Source: Mycobacteroides salmoniphilum
GTDB lineage: Bacteria > Actinomycetota > Actinomycetes > Mycobacteriales > Mycobacteriaceae
Length of the DNA stretch: 64,000 bases
NCBI RefSeq assembly: GCF_004924335.1
Contig: NZ_CP024633.1
Location: 558,001-622,000 of the forward strand
Reading direction: 5' to 3'
This document shows, piece after piece, positions 9,002 to 17,205 of this stretch; within the stretch, counting starts at the first letter, position 1; each line of letters starts with the position of its first letter. The notes under the pieces are model-generated. The model saw only the letters and a list, made by a program, of their open reading frames with translations. It had not been told where the DNA came from and did not search any database. A program made the position numbers and the translations under genes.

Positions 9002-10516
9002 ATGTCTCAATCGCCGCCCACTGTGTGGGAACGGATCTTCGAACAGGCCCGCCTGCGACCTGGGCTCATCGCACTGCGCCGCAGTGATGGTGCCGGTGCG
9101 GTGACGTATGGCGAGCTCGCTTCCGGAGTCGAAAAGCTTGCTGCGACACTTCGTGCCGCGTCGGTCACTCGGGGGTCCCGCGTGATGATCCTTTCGGATA
9201 ACGGTCCACAGACGTATCTTTCGGTACTGGCGTGCGCACGGCTCGGAGCCATCGCCGTCATGGTCGACAACGCCCTGCCCCCGGCAGCCGTCGCGCGGTT
9301 CCGCGAGATAACGGACCCCGCCGCGATCGTTCCGCATGCGGCGGACGAGGCCGACGCGGTGCGTTCCTCGGGTATCGAAATAGACTGGCTGGCAGTACAA
9401 CCCGAAGGCTATGCCGACGAACCGCTCGCCATGATCTTCACCAGCGGCACGACGGGTGAACCGAAGGCTGTGCTGCTGCCCAACCGCACGTTCTTCGCAG
9501 TCCCCGACATCCTGCGCGAGGAGGGACTGAGCTGGATCGACTGGGTGGCAGGGGAGACGACCTACTCACCGCTGCCCGCGACCCATATTGGTGGGCTCTG
9601 GTGGATTCTCAACGGGCTGATGCACGGCGCGTCGTGTGTCACCGGCGGTGAGGGCGGGGTATCGCTGAGGGAGCTGCTTGCCGGTAACGAGGTGGCCACC
9701 GCGTGTCTGGTGCCCACCCTCATGACCAGATTGGTATCCGAGCTCAAGCTCACCGGAGCCCACGTGCCCTCGCTACGATTCATCGCGTATGGCGGCTCGC
9801 GGGCGATTCCGGCCGATGTGCAGTTCATCGAAGCAGCGGGGGTGCGAACAGCCCAGGTCTACGGACTAAGTGAAACAGGCTGTACCGCACTGTGTCTGCC
9901 GACCGATGACGAGTCGATCGCCAGGATCGAGGAAGGCGCCGTCGGGCGTCCCTATCCAGGGGTGCAGACCTTCTTGTCGGATGGCGAGAGCGGCGGCCCG
10001 ACACACGGCGGTGTGTCCGCGTCGTACGGCACGCTGTGGATCAAGTCGCCGGCCAACATGCTGGGGTATTGGGGAAATCCCGATCGCACCCGCGAGGTGC
10101 TGGCCGACGGATGGGTGAACACCGGTGACCTGGTGGAGCGTCGTGACGATGGATTCTTCTACATCAGGGGCCGCTCCTCGGAGATGATCATCTCCGGAGG
10201 GGTCAATGTGGTGCCCGACGAGGTTGACCGGATTGCCGAAAATGTTGCGGGCGTGGGCGAAGCGGCATGCTACGAAATACCGGACGAGGAGTTCGGTGCG
10301 CTCGTCGGGTTGGCGGTGGTACCCACCGCACAGCTCGATGGGCCAGGCACGGCCGAGCTCAAGCAGCGGATCGCGGCGAAGTATCGGCAGGAATCGGAAT
10401 CGATGGCCAGGCCGTCGATCATCGCCGTTGTCGAGGACATCCCCCGGACGCAGTCCGGCAAGGTCATGCGATCGTCCTTGGCGGCCACGCTCACCGGGGC
10501 GCCGACCGGTGCCTGA
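9002..10516 (+). CDS. fadD10: Fatty acyl-AMP/ACP ligase, FadD10-type (ScoC/MmaC, Rv0099-like)
   Basis: A 504-residue ANL-superfamily enzyme. Motifs in order: MIFTSGTTGEPKAV (about 143-156), YGLSE (about 287), GDLVERRDDGFFYIRGR (about 374) and the C-terminal lysine K487 in RTQSGKVMR. FadD10 enzymes activate a fatty acid as acyl-AMP and pass it to a dedicated carrier protein rather than CoA. That matches the ACP gene that overlaps its 3' end by 8 bases. Its role would be to load, and later reload, the lipid chain. A weak AGGAAG lies upstream of the ATG. Confidence 0.88.
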   Translation: MSQSPPTVWERIFEQARLRPGLIALRRSDGAGAVTYGELASGVEKLAATLRAASVTRGSRVMILSDNGPQTYLSVLACARLGAIAVMVDNALPPAAVARFREITDPAAIVPHAADEADAVRSSGIEIDWLAVQPEGYADEPLAMIFTSGTTGEPKAVLLPNRTFFAVPDILREEGLSWIDWVAGETTYSPLPATHIGGLWWILNGLMHGASCVTGGEGGVSLRELLAGNEVATACLVPTLMTRLVSELKLTGAHVPSLRFIAYGGSRAIPADVQFIEAAGVRTAQVYGLSETGCTALCLPTDDESIARIEEGAVGRPYPGVQTFLSDGESGGPTHGGVSASYGTLWIKSPANMLGYWGNPDRTREVLADGWVNTGDLVERRDDGFFYIRGRSSEMIISGGVNVVPDEVDRIAENVAGVGEAACYEIPDEEFGALVGLAVVPTAQLDGPGTAELKQRIAAKYRQESESMARPSIIAVVEDIPRTQSGKVMRSSLAATLTGAPTGA

Positions 10517-10760
10517 AACCACAAGAAGCCGGATCCTGGCGGCAGTCTGTGACGTGCTGTACATCTCGGAGTCGGAGCTCTTCGACGGTGAGGCCACTGA
10601 TCTGCGGGAGTTGGGACTCGACTCGGTGCGTTTCGTGCTGTTGATGAAGCAGCTGGGTGTGACTCGCGGTTCGGAGCTGCAGAAGCGTTTGGTCTCAGAC
10701 CTTTCCATCGCCGGATGGGCTCAGGCACTGGAGCAGGCACAGCCCGAGGGCGTCACATGA
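10509..10760 (+). CDS. Acyl carrier protein (ScoB/MmaB, Rv0100-like)
   Basis: An 83-residue carrier protein beginning at GTG 10509, which overlaps the ligase end. The phosphopantetheine site is Ser39 in ELGLDSVRF. A longer open frame upstream is only the ligase read in another frame. It should hold the fatty acyl chain for glycine addition and isonitrile formation. Its stop overlaps the NRPS start (ATGA), so the two are translationally coupled. Confidence 0.88.
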   Translation: MPETTRSRILAAVCDVLYISESELFDGEATDLRELGLDSVRFVLLMKQLGVTRGSELQKRLVSDLSIAGWAQALEQAQPEGVT

Positions 10761-13700
10761 CGTTGGCGGTGGAACCGCGCGTGGACCGGGTGCCGTTGAG
10801 CAGGTCACAGCAGAACATGTACAACGGCGCGTTACAGGCCGATGATCCCGGGTTGTATCTCATCGGGAAGAGTTATCGGCTTCATCCGATCGAGCTGCCC
10901 GTGTTCCTGTCCGCGCTGGAGGGAGCAATAGCCGTCAACCCGCTGCAGCTCTGTGTCCTCGGACCAGTGCGGGAAGGCGCGCACTATCCAGAACTGATGC
11001 GGAGCTTGCATTTCAGTGACATCGTGACGGTGGCTTCGGAGCGGGAGGAGCCGATAACGCGGGCCGCCGGCGAGCTGGTGCATATGTGGTCCACGGACCT
11101 CGCCGCCAAGCCGCTCGTGCGGTATACCGTCCGCACAGGTGCCGGCGGACAGGTGGTGGGGCTCGAGATCCACGCGCATCATCTCCTACTCGATGGCGGC
11201 GCTATCGGGGTGATAGAAGCCGACCTCGGACGTCGTCTAGCCGGTACTTCGGAATTCGGAGCACCCTGTGCGAGTGCAGCACTGGCGAAGATCGCGGCGG
11301 CGCACGGTCTTGAGGCCGTCAAAGCCGAGGAGTCGCTGCAACGTTTCGGCCCGGCAATCCAGTGCGAGCTCACCGACGCGTCACGACATGGAGGGCACGG
11401 GTTCAGTCCTGGCGACGAGTCGGCGGGCGCGGCCAGAGGTGAGCTGCAGGAATCGGTAACGCTATCCGGCAAGGCCTTCGACGCGATCGAAGCGCTGTCC
11501 GAGGCCAAGCAGGTGCCGTTGAACATTCTGGCGGCGGCGGCTTCGCTTGCGGTGGAAGCAAGTCTGCGACAGAGCACCTCGACACTGCTGATTCATGCGG
11601 TGGACAACAGGTTCGGGGAACCCGATCTGAACGTCGCAACGTGCCTGGTCAACTCCATCGCGCATCCGGTCCGGTTCCCTGCTTTTGCTTCTGTGCGCGA
11701 TGTCGTAGAGGCACTTGATCGCGACTATGTCAGAGCCTCACGGCGCCGGTGGCTTCGTGAGGAGCAATATCGCCGAATGTATCTGGCTATCAACAAGACA
11801 TCGCATGTCGAGGCGCTGACCTTCAACTTCATCCGGGAGACCTGCGCACCCGCCCTACGCCCATTTTTGTCGGCCGCACCGCATGCGACGGATATCGGTC
11901 CCGTGGAGGGCAGGACCGTGTCGTGCGTGATGGACGAGGATCGGCGCACTCTCACCGTGTCTATCTGGCACCGCGCGGACCAGGAGGGTGCAACCACGCA
12001 TCCGTGGATCGCCGAGCGGATCGCGGCGGCACTGGGATCGATGGAAGCCATGTGGGACTTGCCGATTGCCATGACCGTGAACGAGTGGTTTGGGATCGGT
12101 GCCGACGGTACTCGTCGCCGGGGAGATGACTGCACGCAGACCGAGCCCGCTGCGGCACCCGCCTGGTTCCTGGACACCGAAGGCGGTGTGCAGCGGTTCC
12201 TGCAGAGGCGACGATTCGTCGAGCCCTGGATCGCCTGGCTGGTCGCCAGTGGTATCGCACCGGGCGACATCGTGGTGTGCGTCGACGATGACACTGACAA
12301 GACCGTGGATCTTCTGATCGCCTGCCACCTCGCCGGCTGTGGGTACAGCGTGTGTGACAGTGCGAAAGATGCCTCCCTGCGCGCCGATTCGATTGTCGAG
12401 CACGGCGGCGTCGCGGTGCGTGTGGTCGATACTGCGGCCCCGATCCCGTTAGAGCTGGAAAGTCCGATGCGTGACCTCGTGGACGAGCGCATCGAGGAGG
12501 TGGCGCGGGACACTGCGCTCACGATGAGGACGGCGTACATCATGGCGACTTCAGGGTCGACCGGTCAGCCCAAACTCGTCCCGGTCACCCACGGCGCACT
12601 TGCTCTGTTCGCCCGTGCTGCCGGACATGCCTATGGCTGGGGTGCGCAGGACAGCATTCTCCAATGTGCGCCGTTGACCTCGGATATCAGCGTCGAGGAG
12701 ATCTTCGGTGCGGCGGTTTGCGGAGCACAGCTGCTCCGTTCCGCGGCAATGAAATCCGGAGATCTGGGTGCCCTCGTACGGGACATCCGGGAGCTGAGGC
12801 CCACCCTGATCGACCTGCCGACGGCTGTGTGGCATCTGCTGTGTGAGGACGCCGAGGCCTTGGCCGTGATCGATGCCTCCGATCTGCGTCAGGTGGTCGT
12901 TGGCGGTGAAGGCGTTCGGTCCGGCGCAGTAGACAAGTGGGTGGAGGTCGTGGGGGCTCAGTCTGTCTCACTCGTCTCGAGCTACGGACCGACCGAAACG
13001 ACGGTCGTCGTGACGTACCTGCCCATCGATGGGGAGTCGCAGGGCGATGGTTCAGAGCGGCTTCGGGTGGGTCTGCCGGTCATGCCCAACACCGTCTATG
13101 TCGCGTTTGGGGAAATCGTCGTCATCGGAGACACCGTGTCGGCGGGGTACCTCGGGACACCGGGCGAGAGCTTCGGCGTGGTCGGCTCCGCCGACGGCGC
13201 GCCTAGGCGGGCATTCGCGACCGCCGACCGCGTGGTGTTCGACGAGGACGGATTTCCCACCTTCGCCGGACGCCGCGATGCGATCGTGAAGATCTCCGGT
13301 AAGCGGATCGACACCGCGTCAGTGATCCGCCGCATATCCGAGGACCCGGCAATCATCGATGTCGGTGTGGGGTTGCACAGTGGTGCACTGGTGGTCTGGT
13401 TTCAGGCCCATAAGGACCTGGACGACAACAAAATAGCGGCGCGGATCAGACGTCTTCTCGTGGACCTCGGGGTCTCCTCGTTCTTCGTGGTGAGTGTGTC
13501 GGGCATCCCCCGTAAGCCGAACGGCAAGATTGACCACGACAGCCTGCTGACCATGCCGCAGTTTGTGAACGCAGTGCCCGATGAGACAGAGACCGTAGAA
13601 ACTGCCGCGGGTCTAGCGCGTGTCTGGAGTCGGTGCCTCGGGCGGGAGATCGGTGCGGAGTCGTCGCTGCTTGCCGAGGGAATTGGCTCGCTCGATCTGA

Positions 13701-14926
13701 TCAGAATGCTGCCGGACACTCGGCGGTATCTCGGACGCCAACTCTCGGTACTGGATCTGATCAGTGCCGATAGCGCCGCTTACCTTGCCGCGGCCGGCGC
13801 GGCAGGCGTCGAGCTCGGTGCCGTCGACACCGCAATCGATATCGGCGCGGACCTCGAGCGGTTGACGGCAGCTCCCCGCGTCACAACACTGCGCCGCAAC
13901 AACTCACAGGTCAGTGAGGACGGACCGATCATCGTGTTGGGTGCGTCGGGGATCGTCGGTACCGGGTTTGGTCGAGCCACGCTCGACCTGAAACGCCGCG
14001 GTGCGCTTGGCCCCGACGTCGTGTTGGTGACGAGATCGGAGCTGCCCGATTCCGGACCGTGGCCCGCTCTGCGCGGCGTCGGTGGCGTCAGGGTCCGGCA
14101 TGCCGAGCCCGGGTTCGGCCCGGAAGCACTGGACACACTGCTGGGCGAGACGGGGGCTCGCACCCTGGTCAACTGCATCGGGAACACCAACATGCTGGCT
14201 CCCTATCGCGATATCCGGGATGCCAACGTGGAGTGGGTATCCGCGGCCGTGGAAGGGTGCGCGGGGCACGGCACCCGGTTGATCCACATGTCGACATTCG
14301 TGGTCAATGCGGAGGCCGCCGCCGCACGCGTCACCGATCCACGTGAAGCCCTCTATCCGTACGCGGCATCCAAGGCACTGGCCGAACTGGTGGTCGCGGC
14401 ATCGCCGCTCGGGCTTGACTTCACGCTCGCGCGGCTGCCCCGGGTGCTCGGAGAGGCAAGTCAATTGGTTGACGGCACCGATGTGCTGGTGTCGATCGTT
14501 GACGCATGTCTTGCGCTGCAAGCCTTTCCCTGCGTCACGCTGATCGAAGAGGTGACCACGGGAAGCGCCGCGGCGATGTCCATTCTTGGGCTGGCCGGAG
14601 ATGCGTCGACGCTCGGCCGGGGAATCACCGTGGTGCGTGGCAGGAGCGTTCCCTACGCCGAGTTTCTCGGAGGGTACGGCCTCGAGGAACTGGAGCTGCG
14701 TGCATGGAAACGCGTGCTGGACCTCAGCGATTGGGCTAGGCGAAACCCACGGAGATGGTCGGTGATCGATGCCTGGGCGGGACTCGGGATGCGACTGGGC
14801 GCGCAGACCTACGCGGAACATCTCGCCGGATATCCGACCATCCCCCTTGATGCCGCGCCGGTAACCGAGCTCCCCGCGATACCGGAGTCGATCCGAGATC
14901 TGCTTGTGCAGGGACGTTCTCAATGA
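10757..14926 (+). CDS. nrp: Single-module NRPS, C-A-T-R (ScoA/MmaA, Nrp-like)
   Basis: Start is ATG 10757, overlapping the ACP stop; 1389 residues. Domains: condensation (about 1-440, HHLLLDG at 141-147), adenylation (about 460-930, A3 SGSTGQPK near 595, A5 SYGPTETT, A10 PRKPNGKID), thiolation with Ser978 in GIGSLDL, and a terminal NAD(P)H reductase (about 1057-1380; GASGIVG and Y1202-x3-K1206). The A4 segment SDISVEE suggests an acidic pocket, compatible with a basic amino acid such as lysine. Known homologues acylate both amines of lysine and release the product reductively. M. tuberculosis Nrp has two modules; this one has a single module. Confidence 0.9.
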   Translation: MTLAVEPRVDRVPLSRSQQNMYNGALQADDPGLYLIGKSYRLHPIELPVFLSALEGAIAVNPLQLCVLGPVREGAHYPELMRSLHFSDIVTVASEREEPITRAAGELVHMWSTDLAAKPLVRYTVRTGAGGQVVGLEIHAHHLLLDGGAIGVIEADLGRRLAGTSEFGAPCASAALAKIAAAHGLEAVKAEESLQRFGPAIQCELTDASRHGGHGFSPGDESAGAARGELQESVTLSGKAFDAIEALSEAKQVPLNILAAAASLAVEASLRQSTSTLLIHAVDNRFGEPDLNVATCLVNSIAHPVRFPAFASVRDVVEALDRDYVRASRRRWLREEQYRRMYLAINKTSHVEALTFNFIRETCAPALRPFLSAAPHATDIGPVEGRTVSCVMDEDRRTLTVSIWHRADQEGATTHPWIAERIAAALGSMEAMWDLPIAMTVNEWFGIGADGTRRRGDDCTQTEPAAAPAWFLDTEGGVQRFLQRRRFVEPWIAWLVASGIAPGDIVVCVDDDTDKTVDLLIACHLAGCGYSVCDSAKDASLRADSIVEHGGVAVRVVDTAAPIPLELESPMRDLVDERIEEVARDTALTMRTAYIMATSGSTGQPKLVPVTHGALALFARAAGHAYGWGAQDSILQCAPLTSDISVEEIFGAAVCGAQLLRSAAMKSGDLGALVRDIRELRPTLIDLPTAVWHLLCEDAEALAVIDASDLRQVVVGGEGVRSGAVDKWVEVVGAQSVSLVSSYGPTETTVVVTYLPIDGESQGDGSERLRVGLPVMPNTVYVAFGEIVVIGDTVSAGYLGTPGESFGVVGSADGAPRRAFATADRVVFDEDGFPTFAGRRDAIVKISGKRIDTASVIRRISEDPAIIDVGVGLHSGALVVWFQAHKDLDDNKIAARIRRLLVDLGVSSFFVVSVSGIPRKPNGKIDHDSLLTMPQFVNAVPDETETVETAAGLARVWSRCLGREIGAESSLLAEGIGSLDLIRMLPDTRRYLGRQLSVLDLISADSAAYLAAAGAAGVELGAVDTAIDIGADLERLTAAPRVTTLRRNNSQVSEDGPIIVLGASGIVGTGFGRATLDLKRRGALGPDVVLVTRSELPDSGPWPALRGVGGVRVRHAEPGFGPEALDTLLGETGARTLVNCIGNTNMLAPYRDIRDANVEWVSAAVEGCAGHGTRLIHMSTFVVNAEAAAARVTDPREALYPYAASKALAELVVAASPLGLDFTLARLPRVLGEASQLVDGTDVLVSIVDACLALQAFPCVTLIEEVTTGSAAAMSILGLAGDASTLGRGITVVRGRSVPYAEFLGGYGLEELELRAWKRVLDLSDWARRNPRRWSVIDAWAGLGMRLGAQTYAEHLAGYPTIPLDAAPVTELPAIPESIRDLLVQGRSQ

Positions 14927-14957
14927 CCGAAACACACCCAGAGGAGGAGAACTTGCC

Positions 14958-15266
14958 ATGATCCTGAACGTCGTTCCCGAGGGACTGGCCGCCGCCAGTG
15001 CCGCGGTGGAGGCTTTGACCGCGCGGCTTGCCGCCGTACATACCGCTGCCGCGCCGGTGATTAGCGCGGTGGTGCCGCCGGCGGCCGACCCGGTATCCAT
15101 CCAGAGCGCCTTGGCATTCAGCGCCCACGGCATCGAGCGCAACGCTGCCGCGGTCGGCGCCGTCTATGAGCTGGGCCGGGCCGGCGTCGGAGTCACCGAG
15201 GCGGCCACGAGTTACACGGTCGGCGATATGCAGGCTGCCGCAACGTATATGCCGGGAATCGCGTAG
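14958..15266 (+). CDS. PE family protein (PE5/PE15-like)
   Basis: A 102-residue protein with Pro-Glu at residues 7-8 and the all-helical PE sequence of the short PE5/PE15 type from ESX-3 loci. There is no C-terminal extension. GAGGAGGAGA lies 7 bases before the ATG. It begins 31 bases after the NRPS stop with no terminator between, so it may share that transcript. PE proteins pair with PPE proteins and are exported by type VII systems; the likely partner is the PPE at 17206. Confidence 0.9.
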   Translation: MILNVVPEGLAAASAAVEALTARLAAVHTAAAPVISAVVPPAADPVSIQSALAFSAHGIERNAAAVGAVYELGRAGVGVTEAATSYTVGDMQAAATYMPGIA

Positions 15267-15305
15267 TTCCCGGAACAATCCACACGATGACAGAGAGGTA
15301 GTTTC

Positions 15306-15599
15306 ATGAGTTTGCTTGATGCACATATTCCGGCTTTGGTGGCCGCTGAGGGCACTTTCGGTGCCAAGACCGCGTTGATGCGTTCGACGATTTCGCAGGC
15401 CGAGCAGGCCGCGATGTCGGCGCAGGCCTTCCATGTCGGTGAGTCTTCGGTGGCTTTCCAGGCCGCGCACGCCCGGTTCGTGGAAGTGGCCGCCAAGGTC
15501 AACGCGCTGCTCGATATCGCCCAGATCAACCTCGGTGATGCCGCCGCCACCTACGTGGCCGAGGACGCCGCCGCCGCCAGCCGCTACATCGGCGTCTAA
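15306..15599 (+). CDS. EsxG-like WXG100 protein
   Basis: A 97-residue helical hairpin protein whose sequence (MSLLDAHIPALV start, QAEQAAMSAQAFH turn, HARFVEVAAKVN helix) is plainly EsxG-like. The turn reads HVGESS rather than WXG, as is normal for EsxG. It forms a heterodimer with EsxH. It lies 39 bases after PE and 21 bases before the EsxH-like gene, but no ESX secretion machinery is nearby, so export probably depends on an ESX-3 locus elsewhere. Confidence 0.92.
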   Translation: MSLLDAHIPALVAAEGTFGAKTALMRSTISQAEQAAMSAQAFHVGESSVAFQAAHARFVEVAAKVNALLDIAQINLGDAAATYVAEDAAAASRYIGV

Positions 15600-15620
15600 G
15601 ACCAAGGGAGAAACACAAAA

Positions 15621-15911
15621 ATGTCGCAGATCACGTTCAACTACCCCGCGATGCTCGCCCACGCCGGCGAGATGAACACCTACTCCGGTGTGCTGACCGC
15701 CCTGGGCGCCGACCTGGCCGCCCAGCAGGCCTCCCTGCAGGCCGTCTGGCACGGCGATACCTCCATGAGCCAAGCCGCCTGGCAAGCCCAATGGAACACC
15801 GCCATGGAAGAACTCATCCGCGCCTACCGCGCCATGGGCACCACTCACGAAACCAACACCCTGTCCATGAACGCCCGCGACATGGCCGAAGGAGCCAAAT
15901 GGGGCGCATAA
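15621..15911 (+). CDS. EsxH-like WXG100 protein with altered metal site
   Basis: A 96-residue EsxH-family protein, WHG as its WXG turn (42-45 region) and the C-terminal KWG signature. From memory, the zinc site of M. tuberculosis EsxH uses H14, H70, H76 and E77. Here H14, H76 and E77 are kept, but position 70 is arginine, and an extra histidine (H44) sits in the turn. It pairs with the EsxG-like protein upstream. In M. tuberculosis the secreted EsxG-EsxH pair supports metal homeostasis and hinders host ESCRT function. Confidence 0.92.
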   Translation: MSQITFNYPAMLAHAGEMNTYSGVLTALGADLAAQQASLQAVWHGDTSMSQAAWQAQWNTAMEELIRAYRAMGTTHETNTLSMNARDMAEGAKWGA

Positions 15912-15979
15912 ACGCCGTGTCGTGGAGGCCCCGTGCCTCTAAATCTGTTGTGAGTCAATATTTCAGGAGGAAACACGAT

Positions 15980-16204
15980 ATGTCCGAGCAGATCTTCGCC
16001 ATCAGCGGGATGCACTGCAACTCGTGCGTCATGGGAGTGACGGAGGCGCTGACCGCACTCGACCCGGTGCACGAGGTGTCCGTTGACCTGGACCCCAAGG
16101 GTGCCTCGACGGTACGCGTTCTGTCAGACAGTGTGCTGTCGGTGGAAGAAGTTCACGACACGCTTGTGCGGGCCGGTGGTGATTTCGCCGTCGCTGCCGG
16201 ATAG
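15980..16204 (+). CDS. HMA-domain copper chaperone-like protein (CopZ/Atx1 type)
   Basis: A 74-residue stand-alone heavy-metal-associated domain with GMHCNSC (C13, C16), the M-x-C-x2-C metal loop that binds Cu(I) in CopZ-like proteins. AGGAGG lies 9 bases before the ATG. It follows the EsxH-like gene by 68 bases with only a small hairpin (15925-15939) between and no copper ATPase or CsoR nearby. Its place at the end of an isonitrile-lipopeptide/Esx gene run suggests handling of metal delivered by that system. That is inference. Confidence 0.88.
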   Translation: MSEQIFAISGMHCNSCVMGVTEALTALDPVHEVSVDLDPKGASTVRVLSDSVLSVEEVHDTLVRAGGDFAVAAG

Positions 16205-16231
16205 CGGGTTTCAGTCGAAAGTTCCGGTATC

Positions 16232-17038
16232 TCAGCCAAACTCGATCACGGTGTGCGGTGCGCGCAGCCGGTCGAGGCCGGGCAGCGCATACAGTAGCGG
16301 GCCGGCCCAGCGGAGTACCTTGCCGCGCCCGGCCGGCATCCGCAGCTCACGGACGCTGTGGATGCCGGGGATGGCGCGCAGTTCTCGGTACTGATTTGCA
16401 GTGAACGAGAAGGGCATTGGGGGCACGGTGTACTGCTCGCTGAGTCTCATCCCGCGTTGCGAGTGTGTGCTAAGGAATTTCGGCACGGAATCGAAGATCA
16501 GCCAGCCGCCGGGAAAACGCTTGGCACACTCGGTGATCAGGTCGAACACCGGCTCGCGCTCCAGGTACTGGAAGAGGCCCTCGGCGGTGATCAGCACGCC
16601 GCCGGAGCCGTCGACCTGATCCATCCACGAATAGTCGAGCGCGGATTGAGCGCAGTGGCGCAACCGGTCCGATTGCGGGAGAAGCTGCTTGCGCAGCCGC
16701 ACGATGGGCTCCAGGTCCACCGACGTCCAGGTGAGCTCGCCGTTGTCGACGCGCCAGAAGCTCGTCTGCAATCCCTCAGCCAAGGCCACCACGCTCGCGC
16801 GCGGGTGCCCCGTCAGGTACTCCCGCGTGGCCGTGTCGAATATCAAAGCGCGCAAGGCGGTAGCTTGATGTGTGCGCCCGAAATGCTGAAAATCATAGTC
16901 AAGGCCGGCGTGCAGTGCGATGGCCATCGGGTCGTCAATGATGCCGTCCGGCCGGGCCGCCTCGGTCGCGCGTTGATGCAGCGTGAGCAGTGCGGTCTCG
17001 GACACGCCGTCGAGGTGTCGAGCATCGATGACTGGCAT
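16232..17038 (-). CDS. SAM-dependent methyltransferase, LCMT/TcmP family
   Basis: A 268-residue member of the leucine carboxyl methyltransferase-like family (COG3315). The SAM motif reads VVALAEGLQTSFWRVD, a variant of the usual LGxGLDTR form; TAEGLFQYL follows near residue 150, and there is an EFG end. These enzymes O-methylate carboxyl or hydroxyl groups in polyketide-like pathways. It points against the surrounding genes, so it is probably transcribed alone. Whether it modifies the neighbouring lipopeptide is unknown. Confidence 0.82.
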   Translation of the reverse strand: MPVIDARHLDGVSETALLTLHQRATEAARPDGIIDDPMAIALHAGLDYDFQHFGRTHQATALRALIFDTATREYLTGHPRASVVALAEGLQTSFWRVDNGELTWTSVDLEPIVRLRKQLLPQSDRLRHCAQSALDYSWMDQVDGSGGVLITAEGLFQYLEREPVFDLITECAKRFPGGWLIFDSVPKFLSTHSQRGMRLSEQYTVPPMPFSFTANQYRELRAIPGIHSVRELRMPAGRGKVLRWAGPLLYALPGLDRLRAPHTVIEFG

Positions 17039-17205
17039 GCGCCCGACTGTACGGGACGGTTACGGCACGTGGGAATTCCTGGCGCGCAACGATACATGTG
17101 ATTTCGTACGCTGATTCTGATTGTGCGGGAACTTTCTTGCGCAGGGTCCGACTACTCCCATGGAGACGTGAAACCGTTTGCGTCCATTCAGCAGGGAGGC
17201 GGCGG

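Noticed and set aside
13904..15142. A 412-codon minus-strand frame opposite the NRPS end
   Set aside because: High Arg/His/Gln content and no family; shadow of the reductase domain.
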